The notes: generated by a model not told the origin, from the sequence alone. A stretch of 64,000 nt of DNA from Kiritimatiellia bacterium (GCA_016783565.1 JADHWI010000001.1:44978-108977); one strand, 5' to 3'. Counted from the first letter of the stretch, positions 43,856-55,174 are shown. Made by a program: numbers and translations.

Positions 43856-44392
43856 CTACAACCAGTCCGCTATCATTGAGCAAAGCGTCTTCATGTCTGC
43901 AACATGGTAATCAGCATGCGTAGCCTCATCCGATGAACGAACAAGAATGGTCCGGCACCCCGCGCCACTACCGGCTTCAACATCTGTCTCCTTATCACCG
44001 ATCATCCACGAGGCCCCCAGATCCAACCCATGCTCTTTCGCCGCCTGCAACAACAGTCCGGGAAGCGGTTTTCTACAGGTACAAGCGTCACGCTCATGTG
44101 GACACATGTAGATACCCAGCAAAGGAACACCGCGGCTGATCAATATGTCGGTGAGCCTGCGATGCATGTCATTTACCGTCTCAAGTGACAGTACCCCTAA
44201 CGCAACCCCGCGCTGATTCGTTATAATGGCCACCTCGTAGCCTCGTTCCAACGCCGTACGCGCGGCTTCCACAAATTCAGGCAACAGATGAAAATCCTCC
44301 CATCCCTCCACCCATCCGGGACCCGGCGACTGGTTGACAATACCATCCCGATCAAAAAACACGCATTTTCGGATTGTTTTCTCTTGTTTCAT
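43856..44392 (-). CDS. gmhB: D-glycero-beta-D-manno-heptose-1,7-bisphosphate 7-phosphatase (GmhB-like HAD)
   Basis: VFFDRDGIVNQSPG, TNQRGVALG, CPHERDACTCRKP zinc motif, MIGDKETDVEAG. Confidence 0.88.
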   Translation of the reverse strand: MKQEKTIRKCVFFDRDGIVNQSPGPGWVEGWEDFHLLPEFVEAARTALERGYEVAIITNQRGVALGVLSLETVNDMHRRLTDILISRGVPLLGIYMCPHERDACTCRKPLPGLLLQAAKEHGLDLGASWMIGDKETDVEAGSGAGCRTILVRSSDEATHADYHVADMKTLCSMIADWL

Positions 44393-45765
44393 CGCTTGCC
44401 ACCCTTCTCCGCAACCGTGACCGTCCCCGTCACAAAACACTGATGCTTCACAAAACCCAACGTTTTTACCACGGCACGCACCGAATGCCGGCCCGGACTC
44501 ATGGTTTCCGTATTTAACCAAAGTATGTCTTCTTCACCAACTTTCCTGCCATCAACAAAGTATTCACGCGCGATAAACCATTCACTGCCACGCCCTTCCA
44601 CCATCGCCTCAAGACGGACACGCCCATTCACCGGTTTAGCAGGAATTCCACGCAGCGTAACCGTTACATCCGATGCCGGCCACGGCCGACACAGCGGATC
44701 GCCCACAATCAACAACTGCAATGGGCACCGAACCGACTGGTAAAAACTCTCCAGCATACTGCACCCCGCAGCATAATGCGCATAAAAACGTGCATTCGGA
44801 AATTTCATCCACAGCGAAAGTGGCTCGGTTACAGTACCGCAGGAGGCCGTGGCACCCGCACGAATCCACTCCGTCAGCTTGGTTTGTGCAGCCGACTCAA
44901 ATACCGCGCCAAAACTTGTGAGATGCTCCGCCATAGCACCCGGGAGGTAGGGACCCAATGCGTCCGGCTTTAAAGAGGGCGTCCCCACGGACATCCCAAG
45001 CAGGGCCCGTCCTTTGGCCGGGTAGCTATGCTTGATCTCTGATGCCACACCATGTCGAGACAGTTCCTTTGCCGCAGGATGATACTGCCACTGCCGACAG
45101 CGGGAACGCACATCATCAAGTGCTACAAAAAAAACGGTTCCGGTGGGTGCCGTTCCATCTGCTGCCACACCACGGCGCAAACAAGACTCGACCTCCTCAA
45201 CAGTATTTCCCCTTTGTCCTGTGTAACCCAGCATCATATTCGGCAACGGCATTTCTGAACCCAAGAATTCACGCGAGACGTCAAGCGTCTGCGAGAAATG
45301 CGACACACCCCTGCTGCTGTTAGGACCCGAAAAGAGTGCCGAAGCATAAAGCCCCCCCTTAATGAGCGCCTGCCTCGGCACCACACCACGCATCAACGTG
45401 ATCCCCTGTAGCGACATCGGAGGAGTGGTCTTGATGCGGGTGGGGAAATCCGGAGCATACACCCATGCCAGAACGTGTCCAGCCAAACCACGCTCTCGGA
45501 CCACCGTTTTCACAGGGATCATAATTTTCTTACGAAAATCTACCGCTGAGATGTCGCCAGGGCTCTCCAACCAGCCCGTTTTAATCTTAACAACATTCTG
45601 CTCAGGGATCGACCGAAGTTTCTGATACAAGGCCGCAATACGCCGCGAATCCTCAGAATCCGCATTCACGACAAGCACCACTTCGTGCGGCCCAAGCCCC
45701 AGGGCGGCCAAACGGAATAACAAAATCAACCATACGCTCAATAAAACGCTTCGCATGCTGTTCAT
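44389..45765 (-). CDS. TIGR03790-like exported protein
   Basis: Signal peptide; VVNADSEDSRRIAALYQKLRSIPEQNVVKI characteristic N-terminus. Confidence 0.78.
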   Translation of the reverse strand: MNSMRSVLLSVWLILLFRLAALGLGPHEVVLVVNADSEDSRRIAALYQKLRSIPEQNVVKIKTGWLESPGDISAVDFRKKIMIPVKTVVRERGLAGHVLAWVYAPDFPTRIKTTPPMSLQGITLMRGVVPRQALIKGGLYASALFSGPNSSRGVSHFSQTLDVSREFLGSEMPLPNMMLGYTGQRGNTVEEVESCLRRGVAADGTAPTGTVFFVALDDVRSRCRQWQYHPAAKELSRHGVASEIKHSYPAKGRALLGMSVGTPSLKPDALGPYLPGAMAEHLTSFGAVFESAAQTKLTEWIRAGATASCGTVTEPLSLWMKFPNARFYAHYAAGCSMLESFYQSVRCPLQLLIVGDPLCRPWPASDVTVTLRGIPAKPVNGRVRLEAMVEGRGSEWFIAREYFVDGRKVGEEDILWLNTETMSPGRHSVRAVVKTLGFVKHQCFVTGTVTVAEKGGKR

Positions 45766-45886
45766 CATGCAAAACTGTACCCCCGCATGCAATCCGTAAG
45801 GTGGACCTCCAATTGACACAAACGGTCAAGCAGTCTATAGATTACAGGGCTTTTTTGATTCAGAACGTCATTCCCGGGAAACACGT

Positions 45887-46273
45887 ATGAAAGAAATTCT
45901 ATTGGTTGGAGTGGGCGGATGCATCGGCGCAATGTGCCGCTATAAACTGGGCGGGTGGATTTTGCACCACTGGGAACACGAACATTTTCCCCTTCCCACG
46001 TTACTCGTCAACCTGTCAGGGTGCCTGCTGATCGGACTCATAGGCGGCATAGCGGAACGTGCCCATGCCTTCTCACCCCACCTCAGGATTTTGCTGATCA
46101 CAGGGCTTCTGGGAGGCTTCACAACCTTCTCGGCATTTGGCTTTGAGACCATCTATCTCCTGCGACGCGGGGATCTGCCGGCAGCAGCACTGTACGTAGG
46201 ACTCAGCGTTCTGCTAGGAGTGATTGCGGTATGGACCGGCTTAAAGATTGCTTTCGTCTGCACCACGCACTGA
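45887..46273 (+). CDS. crcB: Fluoride efflux channel CrcB/FluC
   Basis: GGCIGAMCRYKLGGW, PTLLVNLSGCLLIGL, GLLGGFTTFSAFGFET. Confidence 0.95.
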   Translation: MKEILLVGVGGCIGAMCRYKLGGWILHHWEHEHFPLPTLLVNLSGCLLIGLIGGIAERAHAFSPHLRILLITGLLGGFTTFSAFGFETIYLLRRGDLPAAALYVGLSVLLGVIAVWTGLKIAFVCTTH

Positions 46274-46284
46274 TGACGAGTCCC

Positions 46285-46980
46285 TCAGTCAACAAAACGA
46301 TATTTGAGGATACACCAGAACGCACGGACACCATCGCGCCAGGTGATTTTCTTTCCTTCAGCGTAGCTGCGCCCATAATACGAAATAGGAACTTCGTAGA
46401 TCCGCCATTTTCCTCGTGAAACCTTGGCCGTGATTTCTACTTCAAACCCGAATCGAGGCTCCTTAATCACAATACCTTGAAGAACTTCACGACGAAACAT
46501 CTTGTAACAGACTTCCATGTCCGTGAGGTTAATATCGGTCATCATATTAGACAGTGTCGTGAGCAACCGATTCCCCAGGTAATGCCAGAAGAACACCACA
46601 CGGTGCGGTCCACCTCCCAAAAATCGCGATCCATAGACCACATCGGCATGTCCATCCATAATCGGACCAAGCAAAGCCAGGTAGTCCCCGGGATCGTACT
46701 CAAGATCGGCATCCTGAATCACCACCACGTCACCTGTCGCAGCCGCAAAACCGGTTTTCAGAGCCGCACCCTTGCCCCGATTCTTATCATGGTAACAGAC
46801 ATGCCAGTCAGGATGTGCCGCTTCCAGTTTGGCCAGAATATCTCGCGTACCGTCCGTGGAATAATCGTCCACAAGAATCAACTCGCGTTCCACAGGCAGT
46901 GAGACAGAACAGACCTTCTCAATGATCTGTTCAAGCGTACTAACTTCATTGAATATCGGAATCACAATAGACAGCTTCAT
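46285..46980 (-). CDS. Glycosyltransferase family 2 (dolichyl-phosphate mannosyltransferase-like)
   Basis: SIVIPIFNE, LVDDYSTDGTRDIL, IQDADLEYDPGDY. Confidence 0.92.
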   Translation of the reverse strand: MKLSIVIPIFNEVSTLEQIIEKVCSVSLPVERELILVDDYSTDGTRDILAKLEAAHPDWHVCYHDKNRGKGAALKTGFAAATGDVVVIQDADLEYDPGDYLALLGPIMDGHADVVYGSRFLGGGPHRVVFFWHYLGNRLLTTLSNMMTDINLTDMEVCYKMFRREVLQGIVIKEPRFGFEVEITAKVSRGKWRIYEVPISYYGRSYAEGKKITWRDGVRAFWCILKYRFVD

Positions 46981-47213
46981 AATCAGGTCATGTTACCGAA
47001 ACCGGATGCAACCGACAAGTCGGATTCAAAACTCATTCGTCCAAGAAAATAAAAAGCAATGTATCTATAATGCTTCTTTACAAGCACAGCATCACCCGCT
47101 AAATGTTCCCGTAGAAACTGAGGATTTAAGTGAACAAGAGCGTTCTCTAGCATCAATATTGTGAGCAGCAGAAAGGCTGTACACACACCAAGCATGGTAA
47201 AGGAGAAAATATC

Positions 47214-47600
47214 GTGACTCCGGAAGATCGCAAATACACGCGTACACATGAATGGATTAAGATTGAAGACGACATCGCCATTATCGGTATCACCGATCAT
47301 GCTCAAGAAGCCATGGGCGACATAACCTTTATTGACCTCCCCGAGATCGGTCACGTGCTGGAACAAGATGAGGATTGCGGTGTAGTAGAATCCGTAAAGG
47401 CAGCCAGTGACATACGAGCCCCTGTCGCAGGAGAAGTGGTAGCCGTCAACGAGATGTTGGATGCGCGCCCGGAAATCATCAACGAAGACTGCTATGAACA
47501 AGGCTGGATGTTCAAGGTCAAAGACTTCGATCCTGCAGAAATCGACGCTCTGTTTGCCGCACCCCGCTACGAGTCATTTGTCGATCACGAAAATCTCTAA
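47214..47600 (+). CDS. gcvH: Glycine cleavage system H protein
   Basis: GTG start; YTRTHEWIKIED, GVVESVKAASDIRAPVAGEV lipoyl-lysine site. Confidence 0.95.
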   Translation: MTPEDRKYTRTHEWIKIEDDIAIIGITDHAQEAMGDITFIDLPEIGHVLEQDEDCGVVESVKAASDIRAPVAGEVVAVNEMLDARPEIINEDCYEQGWMFKVKDFDPAEIDALFAAPRYESFVDHENL

Positions 47601-47743
47601 TCACACAAATGACACCAGGCAGGAACAACCAGCACACAACCTGTGCATCAATACGTTCATTGCCAATAGGCTTTTTGCGTGCACCCATCCCGAACATGGG
47701 CTAGGATTCCACACTTAACGTTGTCATCGAAGGCATCGGAGAA

Positions 47744-49126
47744 ATGAGGGTATTAGACGTGAAACATATTCTTTGTATTGGTGCAGGATACGTCGGGGGC
47801 CCGACAATGGCCATGATCGCCAACAAATGCCCTGATTACCAGGTGACCGTGGTCGACATCAACGCCGAACGCATTGCTGCGTGGAAGTCGGACAGCCTCC
47901 CTATCTTCGAACCCGGACTCGATAAATTGGTCGCCTCAACGCTTGGAAAAAACTTACATTTCTCCACAGATGTCAATGCCAACATCGCCAAAGCCGATAT
48001 CATTTTTGTCAGCGTCAACACCCCGACAAAGACCTTTGGCCGTGGCGCAGGAAAAGCCGCAGACCTTCAGTACTGGGAAAAAACCGCGCGTCAAATCCTG
48101 GCCCATGCCACGTCAGATACCATTGTCGTTGAGAAAAGCACCTTACCTGTACGTACCGCCGCCGCCATGGAGCGTATTCTCCACTCCGGCAAAAGTGAGA
48201 TCCACTTCGAGGTGCTTTCCAATCCAGAGTTCCTGGCTGAAGGAACTGCTGTTGAAGATCTTACAAACCCGGATCGCGTACTTGTAGGTGGTCCGGAAAC
48301 ACCGACAGGACAAAAGGCCTTAGATGCACTTGTCGAGATCTATGCCCATTGGGTTCCTCAAGATCGCATCTTGCGCACAAACGTGTGGTCAAGCGAACTG
48401 TCCAAGCTTGCTGCTAACGCCTTCCTGGCGCAGCGCGTCAGCTCCATCAACAGCTTGTCTGCCCTTTGCGAAGAAACCGAAGCGGACATTCGTGAAGTCA
48501 GCCGCGCGATCGGCTCCGACTCACGCATCGGACCCAAATTTCTCCATGCCAGCGTCGGATTTGGCGGCTCGTGTTTCAAGAAAGACATCCTCAACCTGGT
48601 TTATCTTTGCGAAAGCTACGGCCTGCATGATGTGGCCGCCTACTGGGAACAGGTCGTGAGAATGAATAATTATCAACAAAGCCGCTTCGTGGCCAAGATG
48701 ATCGCCAGCATGTTTAACACGGTCGCAGGAAAACGCATTCTCGTTCTCGGCTTTGCTTTCAAAGCCAACACGGGAGACACACGAGAGTCGCCAGCCATTC
48801 AAGTCTGCCGCGAATTGACCGCCGAGCGCGCAACCCTCGTGGTGAGTGACCCCAAAGCCATTCCGAATGCCAAGAACGATCTACCCGATCTTACGGACGT
48901 TACGTACGAAGAAGATCCATACAAGGCCGCCGAAGACTGCCATGCCGTCGCCGTAATGACCGAGTGGCCCTGCTATGAAAAGCTGGACTACCAGCGTATC
49001 TTCGACTCCATGAGCAAGCCTGCCTTTATCTTTGATGGCCGCGGCAGGCTGGATCACCAGGCCTTGTTCGAGATCGGATTCAACGTCTATCCCATCGGAC
49101 GCCCGCCCTTGTCACACCTGGACTAA
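47744..49126 (+). CDS. ugd: UDP-glucose 6-dehydrogenase
   Basis: IGAGYVGGPTMAMIA, STLPVRTA, SNPEFLAEGTAV, GFGGSCFKKDILNLVY. Confidence 0.95.
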   Translation: MRVLDVKHILCIGAGYVGGPTMAMIANKCPDYQVTVVDINAERIAAWKSDSLPIFEPGLDKLVASTLGKNLHFSTDVNANIAKADIIFVSVNTPTKTFGRGAGKAADLQYWEKTARQILAHATSDTIVVEKSTLPVRTAAAMERILHSGKSEIHFEVLSNPEFLAEGTAVEDLTNPDRVLVGGPETPTGQKALDALVEIYAHWVPQDRILRTNVWSSELSKLAANAFLAQRVSSINSLSALCEETEADIREVSRAIGSDSRIGPKFLHASVGFGGSCFKKDILNLVYLCESYGLHDVAAYWEQVVRMNNYQQSRFVAKMIASMFNTVAGKRILVLGFAFKANTGDTRESPAIQVCRELTAERATLVVSDPKAIPNAKNDLPDLTDVTYEEDPYKAAEDCHAVAVMTEWPCYEKLDYQRIFDSMSKPAFIFDGRGRLDHQALFEIGFNVYPIGRPPLSHLD

Positions 49127-49163
49127 CCCGGAATCAACAACACGCAACCGCATTAGATTCGCT

Positions 49164-49352
49164 AGTGTCCCATAAGAACGCCGGCGTTGGAGTGCGGGAG
49201 TACTGGAGTGTTGGGTTGCAGAGACTTACGCAAGTCGCTTGACTCGATGCGACAGAAGGCATTTGATGGGTTGCCTCTTTCTCCAATGGCCCAAAGGGCC
49301 TACCCCCATTACTCCAACTCTCCATCACTCCTCCATTCTATGGGATGACACT
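49164..49352. repeat. MITE-like element, copy A
   Basis: AGTGTCCCATA at the left and TATGGGATGACACT at the right form inverted ends; ~93% identical by eye to copy B at 63060-63252. Confidence 0.75.
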
Positions 49353-49604
49353 GATTGCATTTGATTATTCTCCGAAGCCACAATGACCTGAAGGGTCTGT
49401 CCCCATCACTCCCCATCACTCCTCGACCAAAAAAAGAACGATATACACAAGCATAATACCTATCGATACTAAGACTGACTTCAGATGCCAGATACGCAAA
49501 CTTCGTTCAGCATCGCTTTCCACCTTGCGCAAGCAGGCAGGCTACTGCTATTTTTGAGGTTTTCATTGAGCAGAATATGGCTCATAAAACCGAACAGGTT
49601 GATC

Positions 49605-51146
49605 ATGGAACACGATTGGATAGCTATTCTTGATTATGGTTCACAGGTCACGCAACTGATTGCGCGACGTATTCGTGAACAAAAGGTGTACTGCGAAATT
49701 ATTCGCTTCGATACGTCAGCCGAGGAATTGGCACGCCGTGCACCCAAAGGAATCATCCTCTCCGGTGGCCCCTGCAGCGCTCCCGACGACGACTCCCCGA
49801 AATGTGATCCCGCCATATTCGATCTCGGAATACCGATACTGGGAATCTGCTACGGCATGCAGCTAATCGCCCACTTGATGGATGGACGCGTCTTCTCCAG
49901 CAGCAAACGTGAATACGGCAAGGCCATGATTCATATCACTGGCAACTCCTTGCTCTTCAAAGGGCTGGAACCGGACCTGCAGGTCTGGATGAGCCATGGT
50001 GACAAAGTCGAGGCCCTACCCTCTGGTTTTGAAGCCGTCGCCGAATCAGAGAATTGCCCTTTCGCCGCCATGCAAAACACAGAAAAATCCATCTACGGCG
50101 TGCAATTTCACCCAGAAGTCGTCCACACACCGCAAGGTGCTGAAATGCTCTGGAACTTCGCATTCCATATCTGCAAGTGCGCCGGCGACTGGGAGATGGC
50201 CAAGTTTATTGAAGAAACGATCTCACGCGTGCGCAAGCAGGTCGGCGAAGATCACGTCATTCTGGGACTCAGCGGAGGCGTCGATTCCTCGGTCGTGGCA
50301 GCCCTTCTCCACAAGGCCATCGGACCTCAACTACATTGCGTCTTCGTGGATAATGGCCTGCTCCGCCATCGCGAAGTGAGTGATGTAGAAGATCTTTTCG
50401 GCAACGCATTCGGCATTGACCTGCACGTTGCCAAATCCGGAGACGTATTTCTAGATCAACTCAAGGACATAACCGACCCGGAAGAAAAGCGTAAGATTAT
50501 CGGAAGCACATTCATTGATATCTTCGCAGAAAAAGCTGAAGCACTTGGCCCCATTAGATTTCTCGCACAGGGCACGCTCTACCCCGATGTCATCGAGTCT
50601 GTCTCTCCCATCGGCGGCCCATCGGCCACCATCAAATCACACCACAATGTAGGCGGACTTCCTGAGCACCTGAACTTCGAATTAATCGAACCGCTGCGTG
50701 AACTGTTCAAAGATGAAGTTCGCGCCGTGGGCCGCGAGCTGGGACTGCCAAGCTACGTCGTTGACCGTCAGCCCTTCCCGGGACCCGGTCTGGCCGTACG
50801 CATCATCGGCGACATTACGGAAGAACGACTCGAGGTGTTGCGGCAAGCCGATCTTCGCGTGCGCGAAGAAATCATGAAGATGGAGAACCATCTCGATGTG
50901 TGGCAATATTTTGCGGTGCTGCTGCCCATTCAGTCAGTGGGCGTCATGGGCGATGACCGAACTTACGAAAACGTTATCGCCGTGCGCGCCGTACATAGTC
51001 GCGATGGCATGACCGCCGACTGGTACAAACTTCCCTACGACGTAATGGACAACATCTCCAACCGCATCATCAATGAGGTACGCGGTGTGAACCGTGTCGT
51101 CTATGACATCAGCTCCAAACCACCTGCCACCATTGAATGGGAATAG
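49605..51146 (+). CDS. guaA: GMP synthase (glutamine-hydrolysing)
   Basis: GICYGMQL glutaminase Cys, [27 protein letters not shown]; start at 49605 preferred. Confidence 0.97.
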   Translation: MEHDWIAILDYGSQVTQLIARRIREQKVYCEIIRFDTSAEELARRAPKGIILSGGPCSAPDDDSPKCDPAIFDLGIPILGICYGMQLIAHLMDGRVFSSSKREYGKAMIHITGNSLLFKGLEPDLQVWMSHGDKVEALPSGFEAVAESENCPFAAMQNTEKSIYGVQFHPEVVHTPQGAEMLWNFAFHICKCAGDWEMAKFIEETISRVRKQVGEDHVILGLSGGVDSSVVAALLHKAIGPQLHCVFVDNGLLRHREVSDVEDLFGNAFGIDLHVAKSGDVFLDQLKDITDPEEKRKIIGSTFIDIFAEKAEALGPIRFLAQGTLYPDVIESVSPIGGPSATIKSHHNVGGLPEHLNFELIEPLRELFKDEVRAVGRELGLPSYVVDRQPFPGPGLAVRIIGDITEERLEVLRQADLRVREEIMKMENHLDVWQYFAVLLPIQSVGVMGDDRTYENVIAVRAVHSRDGMTADWYKLPYDVMDNISNRIINEVRGVNRVVYDISSKPPATIEWE

Positions 51147-51183
51147 GCATCTTTCGGCGGTACATCGAGAGAACCCGATCACC

Positions 51184-52749
51184 CTACCTGCGTACCGTCA
51201 AGCGCTTGAAGGCTTCCGGAAGGGCTGCAATCACATCCGTAGCCGTTAACGCGGATTCGCTCAAGCGTGTCGCCGCCAGATCCCCGGCCATCCCATGCAG
51301 GTAAACAGCCAATCGTGCCGCGTCAAGAGGTGCAAAGGACTGTGCAGCCAATCCGGTTAGAAATCCAGCCAACACATCCCCCATGCCACCGGTTGCCATG
51401 CCCGGATTGCCCGTCATGTTTACCCAAAGCTGCGCCTCATGCTCAGTTATCACCGTGCCGGCCCCCTTAAGCACAACCACCGCGCGCGTCGTTTCCGCCG
51501 CCTTGCGGGTCGCACCCAGTCGATCCTTCTGCACGGCTTCGATTGAACCATTGAACAGACGCCCCATCTCTCCGGGATGCGGAGTCAGAATTACCGGACA
51601 TCTGGCTCTCTTAATCAAAAACATGCGATTTGCACAAGCGTTGAGTGCATCGGCATCCAGCACCAGGGGCGAGCGACTCCCCGCCAGAACCCGCTCGGTG
51701 AGCGTCGTGGTCGCACGCGTCACACGCATACCGGGACCAATGAGGATACCATCGAAATCAGCGAGATTCCGTCCCCACTCCTCCACGCACTTTACACAGA
51801 GCGTGCCATCCTCCTCCTGCGCCGCTGCATGAACCATCGCCTCGGGAACAGCACCTGCCACAATGGATGCCACGGAAGCAGGCGTCAGCACCGATACCAA
51901 TCCCGCGCCGGATCGCAAGGCCGCCCTGGCGGCCATGACCATGGCCCCACTCATTCCCGGAGATCCGCCAATCAGCAAAACGTGCCCATAGCTCCCTTTG
52001 TGCGTATTGCGACAACGCTTAACAGGGAACCACTCCAGGTCCGCCGGTGTAATCAACTCGAGATTAGAATCAACCGAAGCCGAAAACGATGAAGGGATCC
52101 CGATATCCACCACTTCAACATCACCAACAAATTCGACAGCCGATGGCTGCACCAGCCCACGCTTGGGAAAGGCCATCGTAACCGTCAGATCGGCACGAAC
52201 CACACGCCCCTCGACCGCGCCATCGTTGGCACCCAGACCAGACGGAATATCAATAGCCACGACTAAGGCACGTTTTCCAAGAACGTTGATGGCGTCGATG
52301 GCCTCTATGGCCACGCCTCGGGCAGCGCCCTGAACTCCAGTACCCAGAACACCATCCACAATGACATCAAACTTTCCCGCCAACGAAACGCCAAGCTCAA
52401 GCCAACCGTCTTCCGGCACATCAGACCAACGCACCCCTTCACTCACCATCCGGTCAAAGTGCGTACGCGCATCACCAACCAGGGCCTCTCCCGGACCGGT
52501 TAGCAACACTTGCACCGCGTGCCCAGCATCCTTGAGATGCCGCGCCGCAACACATGCGTCCCCCCCGTTATTGCCCTTTCCCGCCACCAGCAATACAGAA
52601 AAACGCTCAACACCCACCCTGCGCATGCGGCGCAGCACAGCTTGAGCCAAACCCGCACCCGCACGCTCCATCAACACATCTCCGGAAACAAATTGCTCAA
52701 TCATACGCCGATCAAACTCGCGCATCTGTTCTGCGGTAATCACTTTCAT
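51184..52749 (-). CDS. nnrD: Bifunctional NAD(P)H-hydrate epimerase/dehydratase (NnrE-NnrD)
   Basis: AGKGNNGGDACVAARHL (NnrE) and NMTGNPGMATGGMGDVLAGFL (NnrD). Confidence 0.94.
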   Translation of the reverse strand: MKVITAEQMREFDRRMIEQFVSGDVLMERAGAGLAQAVLRRMRRVGVERFSVLLVAGKGNNGGDACVAARHLKDAGHAVQVLLTGPGEALVGDARTHFDRMVSEGVRWSDVPEDGWLELGVSLAGKFDVIVDGVLGTGVQGAARGVAIEAIDAINVLGKRALVVAIDIPSGLGANDGAVEGRVVRADLTVTMAFPKRGLVQPSAVEFVGDVEVVDIGIPSSFSASVDSNLELITPADLEWFPVKRCRNTHKGSYGHVLLIGGSPGMSGAMVMAARAALRSGAGLVSVLTPASVASIVAGAVPEAMVHAAAQEEDGTLCVKCVEEWGRNLADFDGILIGPGMRVTRATTTLTERVLAGSRSPLVLDADALNACANRMFLIKRARCPVILTPHPGEMGRLFNGSIEAVQKDRLGATRKAAETTRAVVVLKGAGTVITEHEAQLWVNMTGNPGMATGGMGDVLAGFLTGLAAQSFAPLDAARLAVYLHGMAGDLAATRLSESALTATDVIAALPEAFKRLTVRR

Positions 52750-52750
52750 G

Positions 52751-53158
52751 TCAACACGTCTCCGGCTTTGCAATGAGCAACGCATGCGCAATGGCATAAT
52801 TATGCGTATGCGAAAGACTGATCAACACAGTGGCGACGCCAAGCTGATCAGAAAGCGCCTGTGCCTTTCCCGTCAATCTCACGGAAGGGGCGCCCGTTTC
52901 AGGATTACGAATCACTTCAATATCGCACCATCCAATCTGCGGACCAACCCCCGTACCAAAGGCCTTGGACACGGCCTCCTTCACGGCAAAACGTCCCGCA
53001 TAATGATTGCTCGGAAACGCCTTGGCATCACAATAGGCCTGCTCAGCAGGAAGAAACACGCGATCTTTAAAACGTACGCCCCAACGCTGAAGGGTTTGCG
53101 CCATACGCTCGTTCTCCACCAGATCAATACCCGCACCAATCACGCAGCCCCGAATCAT
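52751..53158 (-). CDS. acpS: Holo-[acyl-carrier-protein] synthase
   Basis: GAGIDLVENERM and AGRFAVKEAVSKAFGTG. Confidence 0.95.
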   Translation of the reverse strand: MIRGCVIGAGIDLVENERMAQTLQRWGVRFKDRVFLPAEQAYCDAKAFPSNHYAGRFAVKEAVSKAFGTGVGPQIGWCDIEVIRNPETGAPSVRLTGKAQALSDQLGVATVLISLSHTHNYAIAHALLIAKPETC

Positions 53159-53901
53159 GACTGCCCCCCATTGTAAGCATTCATCGCCACTCGCATCTCC
53201 CTGACCGCATTCTCCAACCCAACAAAAACGGCATGCGCCACAATACTGTGCCCGATGTTCAAAACATCCAAATGGGGAATATCCAAAATGCCTGCAATAT
53301 TCTGCAAATTGATTCCATGTCCCGCGTTAACCTTTAAACCCAATTCCGAAGCAAAGCGCGCCCCGGCTATCAATCGGTCATGCTCCGCATCCATAACTGC
53401 TGCTACCATGGAATCACAGTAGGTTCCTGTATGCAGCTCAATATATTCAGCACCGCTATCCGCTGCCGCACGAATCTGCAATTCGTCAGGCTCAATAAAC
53501 AAACTCACAACAATACCTGCGGATTGCAGACGCTTCACCGTTTGCGAAATCGCCGCGGATTGCCCCGCCACATCAAGCCCACCTTCGGTAGTCAGTTCTT
53601 CGCGCTTCTCGGGCACCATGCAAACTTCATCTGGAAGCACGTCCACGGCAATATCCACAATTTCTTCAGCATTCGCCATTTCCAGGTTTAGAGGGACTCC
53701 AACGGATTTCCGCAACGTACGTACATCCGCATCCTGTATATGACGGCGATCCTCACGCAAATGGACCGTAATCCCCTCCGCCCCTGCCGACTCACATAAG
53801 TTCGCAGCTTTAACCATACTGGGATAGGTTGTCCCACGCGCCTGCCTCAGCGTCGCGACATGATCGATATTCACACCCAGTTTCAATTTTTGATTTGCCA
53901 T
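53155..53901 (-). CDS. pdxJ: Pyridoxine 5'-phosphate synthase
   Basis: LGVNIDHVATLRQARGT, HLREDRRHI, VNAGHGINLQN. Confidence 0.96.
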   Translation of the reverse strand: MANQKLKLGVNIDHVATLRQARGTTYPSMVKAANLCESAGAEGITVHLREDRRHIQDADVRTLRKSVGVPLNLEMANAEEIVDIAVDVLPDEVCMVPEKREELTTEGGLDVAGQSAAISQTVKRLQSAGIVVSLFIEPDELQIRAAADSGAEYIELHTGTYCDSMVAAVMDAEHDRLIAGARFASELGLKVNAGHGINLQNIAGILDIPHLDVLNIGHSIVAHAVFVGLENAVREMRVAMNAYNGGQS

Positions 53902-53998
53902 GGCAATTGTCTCCATATTGCGGACAAGTCTACCATGCGCTCAGTCCAGACCGCAAGCTACGGAAGAACACGATGGCAAAAAGGACTGAACATCTGAT

Positions 53999-55171
53999 TC
54001 AGCGGCTGACAAACCAACCCTGCGTCCGAAGACAAATACGCACCAGCATGAGCATGAGAGGCACTTCGATCAGCACGCCCACAACGGTGGCCAATGCGGC
54101 ACCCGAAGACAGCCCGAACAGCATCGTCGCTGTCGCAATAGCCACCTCGAAATGATTGGATGCTCCAATCATCGCTGAAGGCGCGGCGTCACGATATGGG
54201 AGCTTCATAAGCTTGGCGGCCACATAACCGATCACGAAAATCAGACAGGTTTGAATGAACAACGGAACCGCGATCCAAACGATGGTCATCGGGTTACTCA
54301 CAATCACCTCGCCCTTGAACGAGAACAACAAAACCAAAGTCAGGAGCAATGCGCTGATGGTCACAGGTGTCAACACATGCAGAAACTTCTCTTTGAACCA
54401 CGCTTCGCCCTTGTGCCCGATGATCCATCGACGCGAGAAATAGCCCGCCACAAGCGGCAATGCCACATAAATGCCAATAGAAAGCAGCAGCGCCTGCCAC
54501 GGAACCGGCAGTCGACCCACACCAAGCAGAAATCCGCCCAACACACCATAAAGCACCAGCATGGCCAGAGAATTGATTGCAACCATCACCAGGGTATGCC
54601 CGTCGTTTCCTTTCGCCAGGAAGCCCCACACCAGCACCATGGCCGTGCAGGGCGCAATCCCCAGTAGAATGCATCCGGCAAAATAGCTTCGCCACAGCGG
54701 CACTTGCAGCATCTTGATGCCATCCACCAGAACCACAACACCCGATCCATACGTCTCCCCCAGTCCCAGATCCAGGCCAAAAGGCATCTTAACCAGGTCA
54801 GTCGCCTCCGCACCAATGAAACCGCGAAACAGTACGCCCAGAAAAAGGTACGCGATTGCAAACATGGTGAACGGCTTGATCGCCCAGTTAATCACAAGGG
54901 TCAGGCCAACCGGCTTGGCGCTCTTACCCGCCTTCACCACTTCTGCAAAGTCGATTTTAACCATAATGGGGTACATCATAAAGAACAGGCAGATCGCAAT
55001 CGGAATCGACACCACGGGCGCACCATTAACGGAGATCGCCATGCCGTCCAGAAAACCCGCCAATCCTGGCGCGATCTTGCCCAGCAAAATCCCAATTCCA
55101 ATGCACAACCCAACCCATAGGGTCAGGTAACGCTCAAATACACTCATTGCCTTCTTTGTTTCCTGGCTCAT
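53999..55171 (-). CDS. acr3: ACR3-family arsenite efflux permease
   Basis: [41 protein letters not shown]. Confidence 0.94.
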   Translation of the reverse strand: MSQETKKAMSVFERYLTLWVGLCIGIGILLGKIAPGLAGFLDGMAISVNGAPVVSIPIAICLFFMMYPIMVKIDFAEVVKAGKSAKPVGLTLVINWAIKPFTMFAIAYLFLGVLFRGFIGAEATDLVKMPFGLDLGLGETYGSGVVVLVDGIKMLQVPLWRSYFAGCILLGIAPCTAMVLVWGFLAKGNDGHTLVMVAINSLAMLVLYGVLGGFLLGVGRLPVPWQALLLSIGIYVALPLVAGYFSRRWIIGHKGEAWFKEKFLHVLTPVTISALLLTLVLLFSFKGEVIVSNPMTIVWIAVPLFIQTCLIFVIGYVAAKLMKLPYRDAAPSAMIGASNHFEVAIATATMLFGLSSGAALATVVGVLIEVPLMLMLVRICLRTQGWFVSR

Positions 55172-55174
55172 GCT

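Noticed and set aside
43933-44139. Short plus-strand ORF within gmhB region
   Set aside because: Antisense to a well-supported HAD phosphatase.
45781-45886. Fluoride riboswitch upstream of crcB
   Set aside because: I could not find the conserved crcB-motif pattern in the leader.
49134-49328. 64-aa ORF on the minus strand in repeat A as a conserved small protein
   Set aside because: The matching ORF in copy B exists, but substitutions look mostly non-synonymous by eye; more likely a structural repeat.
53999-55171. Plus-strand ORFs (e.g. 54251-54667, 54704-55120) over the acr3 gene
   Set aside because: Antisense frames of a clear ACR3 transporter.
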